Source: Taxillus chinensis (taxonomy: Eukaryota > Streptophyta > Magnoliopsida > Santalales > Loranthaceae). Taken from it: 64,000 nt of DNA. How positions within the stretch are numbered: position 1 is the stretch's first letter; every line of letters starts with the position of its first letter. Below the pieces are notes generated by a model. It made no database searches, was not told where the DNA came from, and worked only from the letters and a program-made list of their open reading frames with translations. Location: contig CM042088.1 of the NCBI GenBank assembly GCA_023512835.1, forward strand, positions 13,198,078 to 13,262,077, written 5' to 3'. Both the position numbers and the translations under genes were made by a program. Below are positions 22,426 through 33,181 of the stretch, piece by piece.

Positions 22426-23150
22426 CCAAGCCAAGAAAACTACGGATCTCAAAAACGTTGGTTGGCCTCGCCCACGATGCCACGGCCTCAATCTTGGCTG
22501 GGTCCACCCTAACTCCCTCAGCTGACACCACGTGGCCAAGAAAGTGAACCTCCTGGAGCCAAAACTCACACTTGCTAAACTTAGCAAACAGCTGCTGGTC
22601 CCTCAAGGTTTGCAACACTGTTGCCAAGTGCTCCACATGCTCCTTCTCGGTCTTGGAATACACCAAGATATCGTCGATAAACACCACCACGAACGAGTCT
22701 AAGTAGGGGGCAAAGACTTGGTTCATCAAGTGCATGAACACCGCTGGCGCATTAGTGAGCCCGAAAGGCGTCACGACCCACTCATAATGCCCATACCTGC
22801 ACCGAAAAGCCGTCTTAGGGATGTCCTCCTCCCTAACCCTGAGCTGGTGATACCCCGACCGTAAATCTATTTTGGAAAATCACTGGGCCCCACTCAATTG
22901 GTCAAACAGGTCATCTATCCGAGGCAACGGGTACTTATTCTTCACAGTCACTGAATTCAGCTTCCTGTAGTCGATGCAGAGACGAAGTGTGCCATCAGCC
23001 TTCTTAGCAAAGAGCACCGGAGCACCCCAAGGTGAGGTACTCGGTCTGATATACCCTTGGCCCACCAACTCCTCGATTTGCCTCTGCCGCCTCCCTCGGC
23101 TCGGCTGGCCCCATACGATACGCTACTTGGGAAATCGAACCCGTCCCCGG
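22425..23150 (-). pseudogene. Tek-1 reverse transcriptase
   Basis: The first part, frame 23068-22880, has [20 protein letters not shown] and [20 protein letters not shown]. The next segment (22774-22425) has [20 protein letters not shown], the catalytic box [13 protein letters not shown] (near 22673) and [20 protein letters not shown] ending in [13 protein letters not shown]. The piece between (22780-22880, with [13 protein letters not shown] sequence) is open in another frame. The RT motifs are of Tekay/Del type, clearly different from the Athila RTs. RNase H should follow but is deleted. Confidence 0.88.
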
Positions 23151-23705
23151 CACCAACTCAATGGTGAACTCCACACTCCTCTTAGGTGGCAAACTCCTCA
23201 ACTCCTCAGGAAAAACATCCTGAAATTGGTCCACAACAGCGGGCCACACCCTCTTTTCCACCTTACCCTCCTCAGCAAAGGTCAGGGCTGCCAACCTGTG
23301 GGTAATGGCACCCCGCTGGTCCATCACCGGCCCGGCCCGACTCGCCTCACAGTCCCACTCCCCCTGCAGGGTGCAAGAGATCCCTGCAGGTGTCACGAAG
23401 GATACACGCCGCCGGTAACAGTCTATCTTGGCTTGGAAAGCCATAAGCCAATCCATACCCAAGATCAGGTCAAAAGTATGCAAAGGCATTACATGCAAGT
23501 CAAAACTCGGCTCCACCTCGCCTATGGTTAACACACGATTACGACACACTCGCCGTACCTCAATCCTACCCCCCCACTGGAGACTCAACAACTAGGGGCT
23601 TCGCTGCCTCCACACAAGCTAACCCCAAGCTATCTATCACAAGTTCAGTAACAAAAGAACACGATGCACCCGTATCGAAGAGAACAGAAGCTAATGTACG
23701 GGAGA
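23004..23705 (-). pseudogene. Tek-1 aspartic protease and RT linker
   Basis: The protease active site FDTGAS is encoded at 23662-23679, in the context ASVLFDTGASCSFVTELVID. The frame 23591-23004 continues with HVMPLHTFDLILGMDWLMAF (the typical ILGMDWL of gypsy proteases), then FPEELRSLPPKRSVEFTIEL at the beginning of the RT domain. A frameshift near 23595 separates the catalytic motif from the rest. Confidence 0.85.
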
Positions 23706-25140
23706 TCAAAAGGGTACCTCTGACCACCGATGATCCTGCTCCACCCTCAGCTGGTGGGGGTGGTAGCTCGGCCTCCTCCTTGGTACGTCGCCTCCAGGCG
23801 CAAACACCCTTCCTTGGCCCGGGCCACTGGTCGGCTCACTCACCTGGACGCTTCCCGCTAAGGTTGCCTCCGGCCTCGGTCTCTTCTTGCTCCGGCCTCC
23901 CCTGGGGGTCGGGTCCGACCGGATCCTGCCTGGGTCGGCCTGCCACTGACGAGCTGGTCTCTCAGCTGGTGCACGGAAACTAGCATCACTCCTCACGCTG
24001 GATGCCATGCCCCCTGTTCCCCTGTTGCCACTCCTGCAAACCCGGCGCAAATGACCCTCTCGTCCACAGTTGTTGCATCGCCAGTCCTTCTTGGGGCACT
24101 CCCCCCTTGAAGTGACCCTGCTCTCCACAACGATGGACAATGCTAGGTAGACTCCCGGATGGACCACCCTGTCTACCGCCGCCAAAGGTGAACCTCCCGG
24201 GGTTCACGGACGTCCGACCCCGATCGCGAAAAGAACTGCTATCCCTCTCCTCCGTCTTGAGCCTCTTGGACCCTGCATCTCGATCGGGCCCACTCAGAAT
24301 TGGCGACCCTGATGGGCCTGCCTCCCGTCATCCGGCTCTCTCTCGGCTATACGGGCCGTCTCCACAACCTCGGCATAGGTCCTCAAGCGTAGAATTGCCA
24401 CCCTCGCCTAAGGGCTGGCCTAAGGCCCAAAGTGAACTTGTGGGCCTTCAGGTCCTCCCTTGCCACAATCTCAAGAGCAAACCTACTCAAGCTCCGGAAC
24501 TCCCGCTCATACTCAGGTATCGTCCTGGATCCCTGCTTCAAGCTGCCGAATTCTTCCCTCTTCTGCCATCTCACTGATTCCGGGAAGAACTCATCATGGA
24601 AGAGTTGCAAGAACTCCTCCCAAAGCATGAGTTGCACTGCACGGCTCCCCGCAACACTCGTCCACCACTCCAAAGCATCCCCCTCCAGCTGCCGGATTGC
24701 CAGTCGCACCTTATCCTCCTCCCGGGGCAGGAGAAAGGAGAACACATGCTCGATCTGCCTCAACCACTATTCAGCTACCACGGGTTCACCTTCCCCCTTG
24801 AATCGCGGAGGTTGTTCTTTTCGGAACCGTGTCACCACGTCATCCTCTCGCACGAGTTGGTACACCACCCAGCCGAACTCTCACGCTCACGAGGCGGCTC
24901 TCCTACTGGTGGTGGTGGTGGTGGCACCACCGCTGTGGCCGCCATCTCACGGCACACCTCCTCCCGAACGTCCTGCCGGAGTCCCTCCCGTAGCTCTCGT
25001 ACCTCCAGCCGGATGCCTTCTTGTAGCTGTGCCAGTAACAACGCATGCCCTCCAACGGACGGTCCCGCACCCGGACCCTCATGGGCAGATGACTCATCAG
25101 CCACTGCCCCGGACGCACGTGTCACTCTCCTCGGCGGCAT
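23706..25140 (-). pseudogene. Tek-1 gag with two zinc knuckles
   Basis: The start is ATG 25140 (MPPRRVTRASGAVADESSAH), followed by a helical region (LLAQLQEGIRLEVRELREGL) and a Pro run. The capsid-like domain in frame 24763-24383 contains EEDKVRLAIRQLEGDALEWW, EEFLQLFHDEFFPESVRWQK and GSRTIPEYEREFRSLSRFAL, matching the retrotransposon gag family. The nucleocapsid part (24220-23990) shows one degraded CCHC knuckle (HRCGEQGHFKG) and one complete knuckle CNNCGREGHLRRVC. Frameshifts split it at about 24800, 24380 and 24190. Confidence 0.87.
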
Positions 25141-25530
25141 TCTTACTACACGAAGTAAGAAGCACAAACGTCAAAACAAATTTTATAATCTATCGCGTCA
25201 CTACCTCTACCCCACTGATCAATTCCACTATCTCATGACATTGCACACATACATTGCATCAATCACATTGCACGATTCAAGTACACATTTCTAAACAAAT
25301 CGAGTTGCACATTTCACTTAATCATATGATCTTATCCACGGTTTATCATACATTCACAAGACAATGCAACTAGTGCCCTAATGCCAATGCATGCAAATCC
25401 TACCACAAGACTGGACTACCCTAAGTACACCTTGGAGGCTCAAAGAGGACCATGTTGATCGGGCATGTCCCTCCAAGGCTCCTCCAAAGGACTTAGGATA
25501 ACCAGGTCCGCCCACTACCGTAGGCCAACT

Positions 25531-25552
25531 AGACCATGCTCTGATACCATAT
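25531..25552 (-). other. Tek-1 primer-binding site (tRNA-iMet)
   Basis: On the minus strand, directly after the LTR end TGACA, comes AT then ATGGTATCAGAGCATGGTCT. TGGTATCAGAGC is complementary to the 3' end of plant initiator-Met tRNA, the usual primer for Tekay elements. Confidence 0.93.
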
Positions 25553-27411
25553 TGTCACACCCCGGATTTCCAACCCGAGGAAACCGGTACGTGACTCCCC
25601 TTGTACCCACACGGAGGGCAAAGGGGTTAGGATGCAATCCCCGAATTTAACATTTTAAAACATCCACAACACATTTCAAGAAAATAATGTCCATAAAAGA
25701 AATCCACAATCCAAACCAGTCTTTATTACAACAAAATCCTTTCCAATCCATCCCCACTGGGGTTACATCAATTCCCATAAAAAAAATAACATAAATGGAA
25801 GAAAGTAAAATAAATAAGGTCTTCCACCTTGGTGTATCCACCTAACGCCTGTAAGTCCCTGGAAAACAAGCAAATACAGTAGGAGGGGTGAGCAACCACA
25901 GCTCAGTAGGGATCAAGTCTCCCCAACCCTTCCCATGTTCCTAGCGGCTACATGCATGTGCACAGGTATAGTGACGTGGCAGTATGAGAAAAAGAGTAAA
26001 ACATTCCACACAAGCGGGCGTAACCCCAGCCCAGTCCAGCACGGCTAACAAACATCGCAAGCAAGTAATTTAACCGCCTCTTCGGCCATCGATTTAACCG
26101 CCTCTCAGGCAAAGTAGTTTAACCGCCCCTTCAGGCCCTTGGTTTAACCGCCTCTCAGGCAAAGTAATTTAACCGCCTCTTCAGGCCAAATACCACGATC
26201 ATGCACACAACACACACTACGGCCACTTAAGCATAAAAGCAAACACTTGGTGTGCACCCATTCACAAGTGCACAAACCCGGCCATTCAGGCAATAGAACA
26301 AACACCCAGGCATGCATACATTCACCAAATCACAAGTCCAGCCACACAGGCATATTACCAAGCATGTAATAGGCATATACACACAATTGTATTCACACAG
26401 GCATTTCATCGAACATATAGCAAGCAACAACGAATCACACCAAAATGCCATTGAAGGCCAACATCCATATAGGAGATCACACCTATATGGATTACATATA
26501 TATATATAACGGATATAACCCATAATCTACCCTAGAACCCTAGGACAAGAGGAGGATTTAGGAAGAACAGAACCCCTACCTCAAGTAAGACGCACAACAC
26601 GGCAATAGTCGATCCCACGCCGAACGCCGTCCACCCACGAGACTCGATCACCCACGCAAGACGCCTGGCGGCAACCAGGAGCTCTCCTTCCCTCTCTCTC
26701 TCTCTCTCTCTCGTCTGCGACGCTGGTGGAGCAACAAACCCTAAACCTAAAACAGAGGGGCTTCCCCTCCTTGTATAGACAACACAACATCAAAACGACG
26801 TAGTTTTGATTAAGTGAATCCCAAAGATCAAAACGACGTAGTTTTGATGGAACAAGCTATGACCTTCCCACATCCATACACACCAAAATATTCACAATTC
26901 CAACATGGTCCTTTGGGAAAAGATGATTAGAATGACAAAACCAAGGAAACCATGCAAAAACATGCCTGTACGCCAATTTGAACGTGAATTCCCCAATTCA
27001 CGTGCAACTCCAAATGCACTCCAAATGCTCTCAAACTTCACCCCTAGCATCCTTGCATCATGTAGAAGACAACCACACTTGCACGTGAAATGGGTGAATT
27101 CACGTGCAACTCCAAATGCTCTGAAATTTCGTGGTAGATAGAGGACCTCGTTCTAAGAAACTTTTGTTCTTGCACGCCAATTGTTTGAGGCATCTACTAG
27201 GTCAAAAGTGAGCTCCAAGATCAGCCAAAACAGCTTAAAACCGCCTGTAAACGCATAGCATCTTCCTAGGGCATAAATGTACGCTATCGCTTGACACATG
27301 CACCTCCCAAAAGTCCCCTCTTGGGCTCCTCTCTTACCACAAACTTGTGCACTAACATCCAAGGTGTTTGTGGTTAACTTCTTACACACGGGTTACACAC
27401 AGGTCATTACA
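25553..27411 (-). repeat. Tek-1 5' LTR (1859 bp)
   Basis: Same structure as its partner at 19248-21109: palindromes at 26789-26810 and 26827-26848, minisatellite at 26066-26189, CT run at about 26694-26712. The differences from the partner are mostly one- or two-base changes at CAG/CTG triplets (for example CTG at 20305 versus CG at 26610). Confidence 0.93.
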
Positions 27412-27970
27412 AGTAGTCCCTTCTGCATGTGAATTGTTTGAAGCTTCGAGGAGGGCTAAAATCGGTAGTTTGCATTTTTGAGCCTCCATATGACAGCTAG
27501 CAATTCGCGTGCAAGAGTAAACGTGATTCACGTGGTCTTCATCTACCATTTCGAAAGTTACGACTCAAAAGGAGGTGCACGTGAATTGGGCAATTCACAT
27601 GCAAATTCACATTCAGGCCCAAACTGGCCCAAATTTCTCCACTTAGTTGCTTGTGCATTATGGGCCATCTTTAAGTCTTGCACATGAATTGTTTGAGCCC
27701 ATCTTCAAGCACTTTTGGGCTTCACTTGCTCCTTGCTCCTTGACTTTGACTTTAAAAATAATTCCACAAGTTCAGGACCCAATAATTCGCTCAATCCCGC
27801 AAATGGTTAATTAAGAAAGGAACAAAGTCTCTGCACAATGGTTAGCTTGCAAACAAATTTATTGAATAAAATAAAGAAAAGAAAATAACATAAAATAAAA
27901 CATAGCAATAAACATTGGGTTGCCTCCCAACCGCTTTATTTAAAGTCTGTAGCTAGACTTTCAGTTATGA
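27412..27970 (-). promoter_or_regulatory. Ath-F region between integrase and Ulp1-like gene (distal half)
   Basis: No coding region. Just after the integrase stop the minus strand has CGGTTGGGAGGCAACCCAAT (about 27915-27935), also present in Ath-C (about 51452-51472). Farther on lie ACGTGAATTGGGCAATTCAC (about 27578-27597) and other ACGTGAATT/ACGTGATT words. The uninterrupted equivalent in Ath-C is 51384-51970. Confidence 0.55.
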
Positions 27971-29100
27971 TCATGCAATGGTGAAAGAGAGGGAAACAAC
28001 TATCTCCCTCTGAGTTGAATCAAAGTATGGTTTCAGTCTGTTGCCATTCACCCAAAATTTCTTGCCATCTACAGCTTGGAGCTCAAAGCTCCCATATGGC
28101 TTCTTATCAACTATCACAAAAGGTCCCTTCCACTTGGACCTTAATTTTCCAGGAAATAACCTCAACCTTGTATTAAATAGAAGAACTCTCTGCCCTAAGG
28201 TTAAAGGTTCATTGTTGAGTTGCCTATCATGCCATTTCTTAGTTCTTTCTTTGTAAAATTTAGCACTATCATAGGCATCCAGCCTAAGCTCATCTAACTC
28301 AATTAATTGAGTCATCCTAAGCTCCTTGGTCTCTTGTGGGTTAAAATTTAACTTCTTCAAGGCCCAATGAGCCTTTTGTTCTAGTTCCACAGGCAAGTGA
28401 CATGCCTTACCATATAGAATACGGTAAGGTGACATCCCAATGGGAGTTTTGTAAGCTGTCCTATATGCCCATAAGGCTTCATCAAGCCTTTGAGACCAAT
28501 CTTTCCTATTGGCTCCAACAGCTTTTATCTAAAATGACCTTAATCTCTCTGTTGGACACTTCGCTTGTCCATTAGCTTGCGGGTGGTAGGCTAAAGACTT
28601 CCTATGAGTGACACCATACTTGTTCAATAATTTGTCAAACAATTTGTTGCGAAATGACTACCCTCATCACTCGATTATAGCCCTTGGTGTCCCAAAACGG
28701 CTAAAGATGTTCCTAGTAAGGAAGTGAGTCACAACCCTAGTATCATTCACTCTTGTAGGAATAGCTTCTACCCACTTAGACACATAATCCACAGCAAGCA
28801 AAATGTATGAATACCCATCGAATTGGGGAATGGCCCCATGAAGTCAATGCCCCAAATGTCAAAAATTTCAACTGGAAGGATTCCAGTTAAGGGCATCTCA
28901 TTTTTCCTAGATAAACCACCTACCCTTTGACATCTATCACACTTTTTGATGTGGACATAGGTGTCATTCACCATGTGAGGCCAATAAAAGCCACACTGCA
29001 TGATTTTAGCCACAATTCTTTGCACCCCAAAGTGGGCCCATAATGTGATGCATGACAATGATGTATTATGTCATCTACCTCCTCCTCAAGGACACACTTT
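27971..29100 (-). pseudogene. Ath-F integrase
   Basis: The zinc-binding segment ([18 protein letters not shown]; 28900-29060) is followed by the core with [11 protein letters not shown] (about 28840) and a region equivalent to SDEGSHF (about 28670, broken). The C-terminal frame 28435-27971 reads [40 protein letters not shown] and [20 protein letters not shown] (GPF module), ending at 27971 without a chromodomain. Frameshifts near 29030, 28770 and 28500 break it. The end of this frame defines the pol 3' end for the Athila copies here. Confidence 0.85.
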
Positions 29101-29810
29101 CTAATGATTTGGTCAGAACACCTCCTATAAAGAATTGGGTCCTCCCAAATGAATTTCTTAGCATCCACTAATAATTTCTTTCTCTGGTGGTAGTCTAACT
29201 GCTTGGGTATGAACCCTGTGGCTAAATAATTTGCTATGTCAGTAAACCAAGGAAGATGATGCACCTTAAACAACGTCTCATCAGGAAAGTCATCTACAAT
29301 GGGTAGAGACTTAGGTGCATTCTCCACACGGGAGAGGTGATCAGCCACAGAATTTAGGGCTCCCTTTGTGTCTCTAATTTCAAGGTCAAATTCCTGTAAG
29401 AGGAGAACCCACCTAATCAAGCATGGCTTAGCTTCTTTTTTAGCAAACAATAATTTCAATGTAGCATGATCAGTATAAACAATGACTTTAGACCCAAAAA
29501 GGTAGGGTCTAAACTTGTTGCGACCATAAACCACGGCTAGCAACTCTTTCTCGATGGTGGTATAGTTACGTTGAGCATCATCTAAGGTCTTACTAGCATA
29601 GTAAATGACCCTAAACACTTTTTCTCGCCTTTGCCCTAAGACTACCCCCACGAGATAATAACTCGCATCACACATTAGCTCAAAAGGCCGAGCCCAATCG
29701 GGTGTGACTATAACAGGTGCGATGACTAACTTACCCTTGAGGATGTTGAAAGCTTCTAAGCAATCTGCATTAAACTCAAAGCTTGTGTCTTTTTCTAACA
29801 ACCTACTCAT
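29070..29810 (-). pseudogene. Ath-F RNase H
   Basis: Part of a 280-residue frame (29810-28968), the best-preserved RNase H of the window. It begins in the RT connection ([20 protein letters not shown]). It has the first acidic motif [20 protein letters not shown], then [40 protein letters not shown] and [20 protein letters not shown]. The frame runs on into the integrase zinc-finger start. It would degrade the RNA template during cDNA synthesis. Confidence 0.87.
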
Positions 29811-30520
29811 GGGTTTTGCAATTTTTGAGAAGTCCTTAATGAATCTCTTATAAAAGCCAGCATGGCCAAGGAAACTTCTCTCTCCTTTTTCATTGGTTGG
29901 AGGTGGCGAGTCTCAATAGTGGAGATTTTTGCCTTATCTACGTCCAAACCATGTGCAGACACCTTGTGCCCTAGAACTATCCCCTCGATTACCATGAAAT
30001 GGCATTTCTCCCAATTTAGGACTAGTTCCTTCTCCTCACATCTCTCTAAGACCACATCTAGATTTTTCAAGCACTTGTTGGTAGGAGGAACCAAACACCG
30101 AAAAGTCATCCATGAAGACCTCCATGATCTCCTCAACCAAACCTTGAAAAATGGCCATCATACACCTTTGAAAGGTGGCGGGGGCATTACAAAGCCCAAA
30201 TGGCATTCTCCTAAATGCAAAAGTGCCAAAAGGGCACGTGAAGGTGGTCTTTTCTTGGTCCTCGGGCTTAACCATGATCTGATTATACCCGGAATAGCCA
30301 TCTAAAAAGCAGATAGTGACTATAGCCAGCTAACCTATCCAACATTTGGTCAATGAAAGGAAGAGGAAAATGATCCTTCCTAGTAGCCTTGTTCAGCTTT
30401 CTATAGTCAACACACACTCTCCACCCCGTCACGGGCGAGATGGGATCAATTCATTTTTCTCATTTTTAATCACGGTCATGCCCCCTTTCTTGGGCATAAC
30501 ATGCAATGGTTTGTAGTTTG
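29807..30520 (-). pseudogene. Ath-F reverse transcriptase with N-terminal deletion
   Basis: The catalytic half is present: MVKPEDQEKTTFTCPFGTFA, RMPFGLCNAPATFQRCMMAI and VFMDDFSVFGS (about 30106-30117), then thumb sequences (CHFMVIEGIVLGHKVSAHGL). Compared with Ath-B, 391 bp are missing between ATGCAATGG and TTTGTAGTTTGCTC at about 30510, removing the end of the acidic linker and the first part of RT up to SEWVSPLH. Additional one-base shifts occur near 30065, 29905 and 30310. Confidence 0.87.
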
Positions 30521-31075
30521 CTCATCTTCCTCAGTGTCAAGTACATCTCTTCATCTTGTTGAGCTTCTATAGCTGAAGGGCTCCATTATTGGTGGTGGTA
30601 ATTTCTTCTGCCAAGTAGTCTTCCACCAATTCCTCAAGGTCTTCAACCCAAAGGCAGTCCTCCTCTTGACCTTGGAAAGCCTTCCCCATGTGGAAGACTA
30701 AGGTCTCCTCATTAATTCTCAGAGTTAGCTGCCCTTGAGCAACATCAATCAATGCACAACCCGTTCTAAGAAACAATCTTCCAAGGAGTAGCTGAACACC
30801 TCTATCTTCTTCCATCTCCAAAACTACAAAGTCCGCTGGAAATATGAAGGAGCCCACTTTGACTAACACGTCTTCAATTATCCCTTCAGGCCTTCCAGTA
30901 GACCGGTCAGCAAACTGCAATGATATGGAAGTGGGCTTCATGCCCTTAAGCCCAAGCTGCTTGTACAAAGCAAAGGAGATCATATTGATGCTGGCCCCTA
31001 AATCACATAGGGCCTGTTCTTGCGGTGCATTGCCAATCACACAAGGGAGATTAAAACGCCCGGATCTTTATGCTT
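30521..31075 (-). pseudogene. Ath-F protease
   Basis: The 157-residue frame 31040-30567 has the active site QALCDLGASINMISFALYKQ and the flap/core sequences MKPTSISLQFADRSTGRPEG and ADFVVLEMEEDRGVQLLLGR, plus the linker CLWVEDLEELVEDYLAEEIT. It is the most continuous Athila protease here besides that of Ath-C. A shift near 31055 separates it from gag. The 391-bp deletion in RT follows directly downstream. Confidence 0.85.
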
Positions 31076-32965
31076 GATGGGCAAACTCTGTTGAACAACA
31101 CTGCTCACCTCATTAGTTACTGCCACCGTCTCATGATCCCCATATTTCCTCTTCTTCTTCACAAAATCTTTGATGTACTTTCTGTACCTAGGCATCTGCT
31201 CCAAGATTTCCACAAATGAAATGTTAATTTCAAGCCACGTGAACAAACTCAGAAAGCGCTCATGCTCTTCTTCAACCCTCTGGTTCCTCAGCCTCTGAGG
31301 AAATGGCATAGTAGACCTGAGCTCATGCCTCTGTTCTTCAACTATTCTGTCTTGACTCAGCTGCTGGTCCTTCTTTTCTTGCACTCTTTCTTCAGCTTTA
31401 TCTGATTTTCCTTGGTGATCAACTTCTAAGGGTCTGCTCTGTTCTTCTGGAATTGCCTTCTTCTTAGGCTCTTCAGCTTCTTTCAGTGCCTTCCCGCTTC
31501 TTAGAGTAATAGCCTTGCAGCTCTCCTTGGGGTTCACCTTAGTATCATTTGGAAAAGATTTAGCTGAGACTCCTTGATTTACATTCTGGGCCAAACTCAC
31601 AAGCAGCTTTTCTATATTCTTCATTGAAGGTTCCATGGTGACTACCCTTTCCTCCAAATTATCCTCTCTTTTGGTTGGCTCATCCACATTCGATATACCC
31701 TTCCTCTTTCTTGTTGAGGCCGAGGTCGTTCTTGCTCGAATCTTGGAGGTGGGTGTAAATAATTATCCGTAGCATACGGATTCCGCTTCATCCCTGGGGG
31801 CACATATTTGTCTTGAAATGAGGTATCTCCCCCTCGGTTCTGGTTTTTCCGAAATGGATGAGATTGTTCTTGGTTCCGGTTGTACCCTTGTTGTTGTTGT
31901 TGAGGATAAAATTGCCGCTTCGATACAAGCCCTTTCCTCCAACATAATTTGCTTCTTCAGCTCCACTCCAGCCCCGTCCCCCTTGGTAAAGCTTGTTGTG
32001 ATCCTTTAACTTTAAGAGCCAATACTTCCATGCCATTCACTAAAGCTTAAATCTGTGCTTGCATATCATTGGAAGAATTATCAACTGAGGCTATCTTCTC
32101 CCTTGGCTTTGAAGTACGCACATTAGACCACTGCCAATCAGCTAATGACAGCCTCTCTAAGAGCTCTGATGCTGCGTTAGGCTCTAGATTCATCAAGCAT
32201 CCTCCAGCAGCTGCATTCTCCTTGTCTTGTGAGTGGGACTGAAGACCTGTGTAGAAAGATTCAATTTGAATCCACTGGGTTTTCCATGATCAGGGCATCT
32301 TCTCACTAAGTCTTTAAAACGCTCCCAAGCTTCATGAAGAGTCTCCATCTCATCTTGCCTGAATTTTCTAATCTCCCCTCTGAGCTGGATCACCTTGGAA
32401 GGAGGGAAGTACTTTGACATGAACTTGGTCTGCATCTCCTCCCAAGTGTTGATTGAACCTGCTAGTAGATTGTTGAACCAGCCAAGAGCTCTATCCCTTA
32501 AAGAGAAAGGGAAAAGCCTTAGCTTTATTGCCTCCTCCGATACATTGTTGATCTTTATGGTGTCGCACATCTGGTAGAACCTCATCAAATGCTGGTGTGG
32601 ATCATCCACGGCTGTTCCTCCAAACGCGTTGTTGATCAACGCTAGCTTCAGCTCGAAGCTATTTGCTTGGACTCTTGTCTGCCGAATCCCAGAATAATGG
32701 TCGACATCATCGGTCTCGCATAGTCTAAGAAGGTTCCGGGCATAAACCTATTAGCCTCTTCTTCCGGATATTGGCCATTGTAATTGGCCCCTCCTTGCGG
32801 TGCACCACCATCAGGGCCTTAAATCGCCATCAATTCACCTACTGAATGCTCTAAGCCTTGCAATACTTCTTCAGCCTCATGTGCTGCTTCCCTAACTGCT
32901 CTACGACGAGCTCTGAACAATCTTTCAGGTTCCCGATTAAATGGTATAAACTCCTGTCTTGGCAT
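31037..32965 (-). pseudogene. Ath-F gag
   Basis: The start is ATG 32965 (MPRQEFIPFNREPERLFRAR). The capsid-like core in frame 32639-32193 reads DPHQHLMRFYQMCDTIKINN, EEAIKLRLFPFSLRDRALGW and FMSKYFPPSKVIQLRGEIRK, ending CPDHGKP. The C-terminal frame 31687-31037 has LEERVVTMEPSMKNIEKLLV, SCKAITLRSGKALKEAEEPK and FVEILEQMPRYRKYIKDFVK. The intermediate Gln/Asn-rich part (31763-32036) is shifted. It is syntenic with the gag of Ath-A and Ath-C. Confidence 0.87.
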
Positions 32966-33159
32966 GCAAAACTAGGAATTCCTCAAACACTTGGTGTATG
33001 TTCTGTAAAACAACAAGAACACACCCAGCACTCTCGAACAATGCAAAATAAACAAATAAAGAACACAAAATAATAGAAAATAAAAGACAAAATAAAACAC
33101 CAAGATCGAATTCAAACAATTTCATTCAATGTTGATTTTAAAAACTAGTTAACCGTTGA

Positions 33160-33181
33160 ATCCCAGGCAACGGCGCCAATT
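33160..33181 (-). other. Ath-F primer-binding site
   Basis: On the minus strand, after LTR end TGTCA and two A, the sequence is TTGGCGCCGTTGCCTGGGA. It agrees with the tRNA-Asp 3' end except for CTGGG in place of CGGGG. Confidence 0.78.

Larger units (their letters stand above)
19248..27411 (-). mobile_element. Tek-1: Tekay/Del-type LTR retrotransposon, 8164 bp
   Basis: Two near-identical LTRs (19248-21109 and 25553-27411) are flanked by a perfect TSD AGTAG (19243-19247 and 27412-27416). On the minus strand the order is LTR, initiator-Met primer site, gag with zinc knuckles, protease, RT, integrase, chromodomain-like tail, polypurine tract, LTR. RNase H and the N-terminal part of integrase are missing, so it cannot be autonomous. 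The high LTR similarity implies a recent insertion. The empty target site survives in Ath-C near 51970-51990. Confidence 0.95.

Noticed and set aside
24432..25294. Long plus-strand frames of 268 and 232 residues
   Set aside because: They lie opposite Tek-1 gag, whose minus-strand motifs are clear; the open plus frames are a by-product of GC-rich sequence.
25531..25552. tRNA-like sequences (TGGTATCAGAGC here, TGGCGCCGTTGCCGGGG at other elements)
   Set aside because: They are only 12-18 bp and sit directly after LTR ends: primer-binding sites, not tRNA genes.
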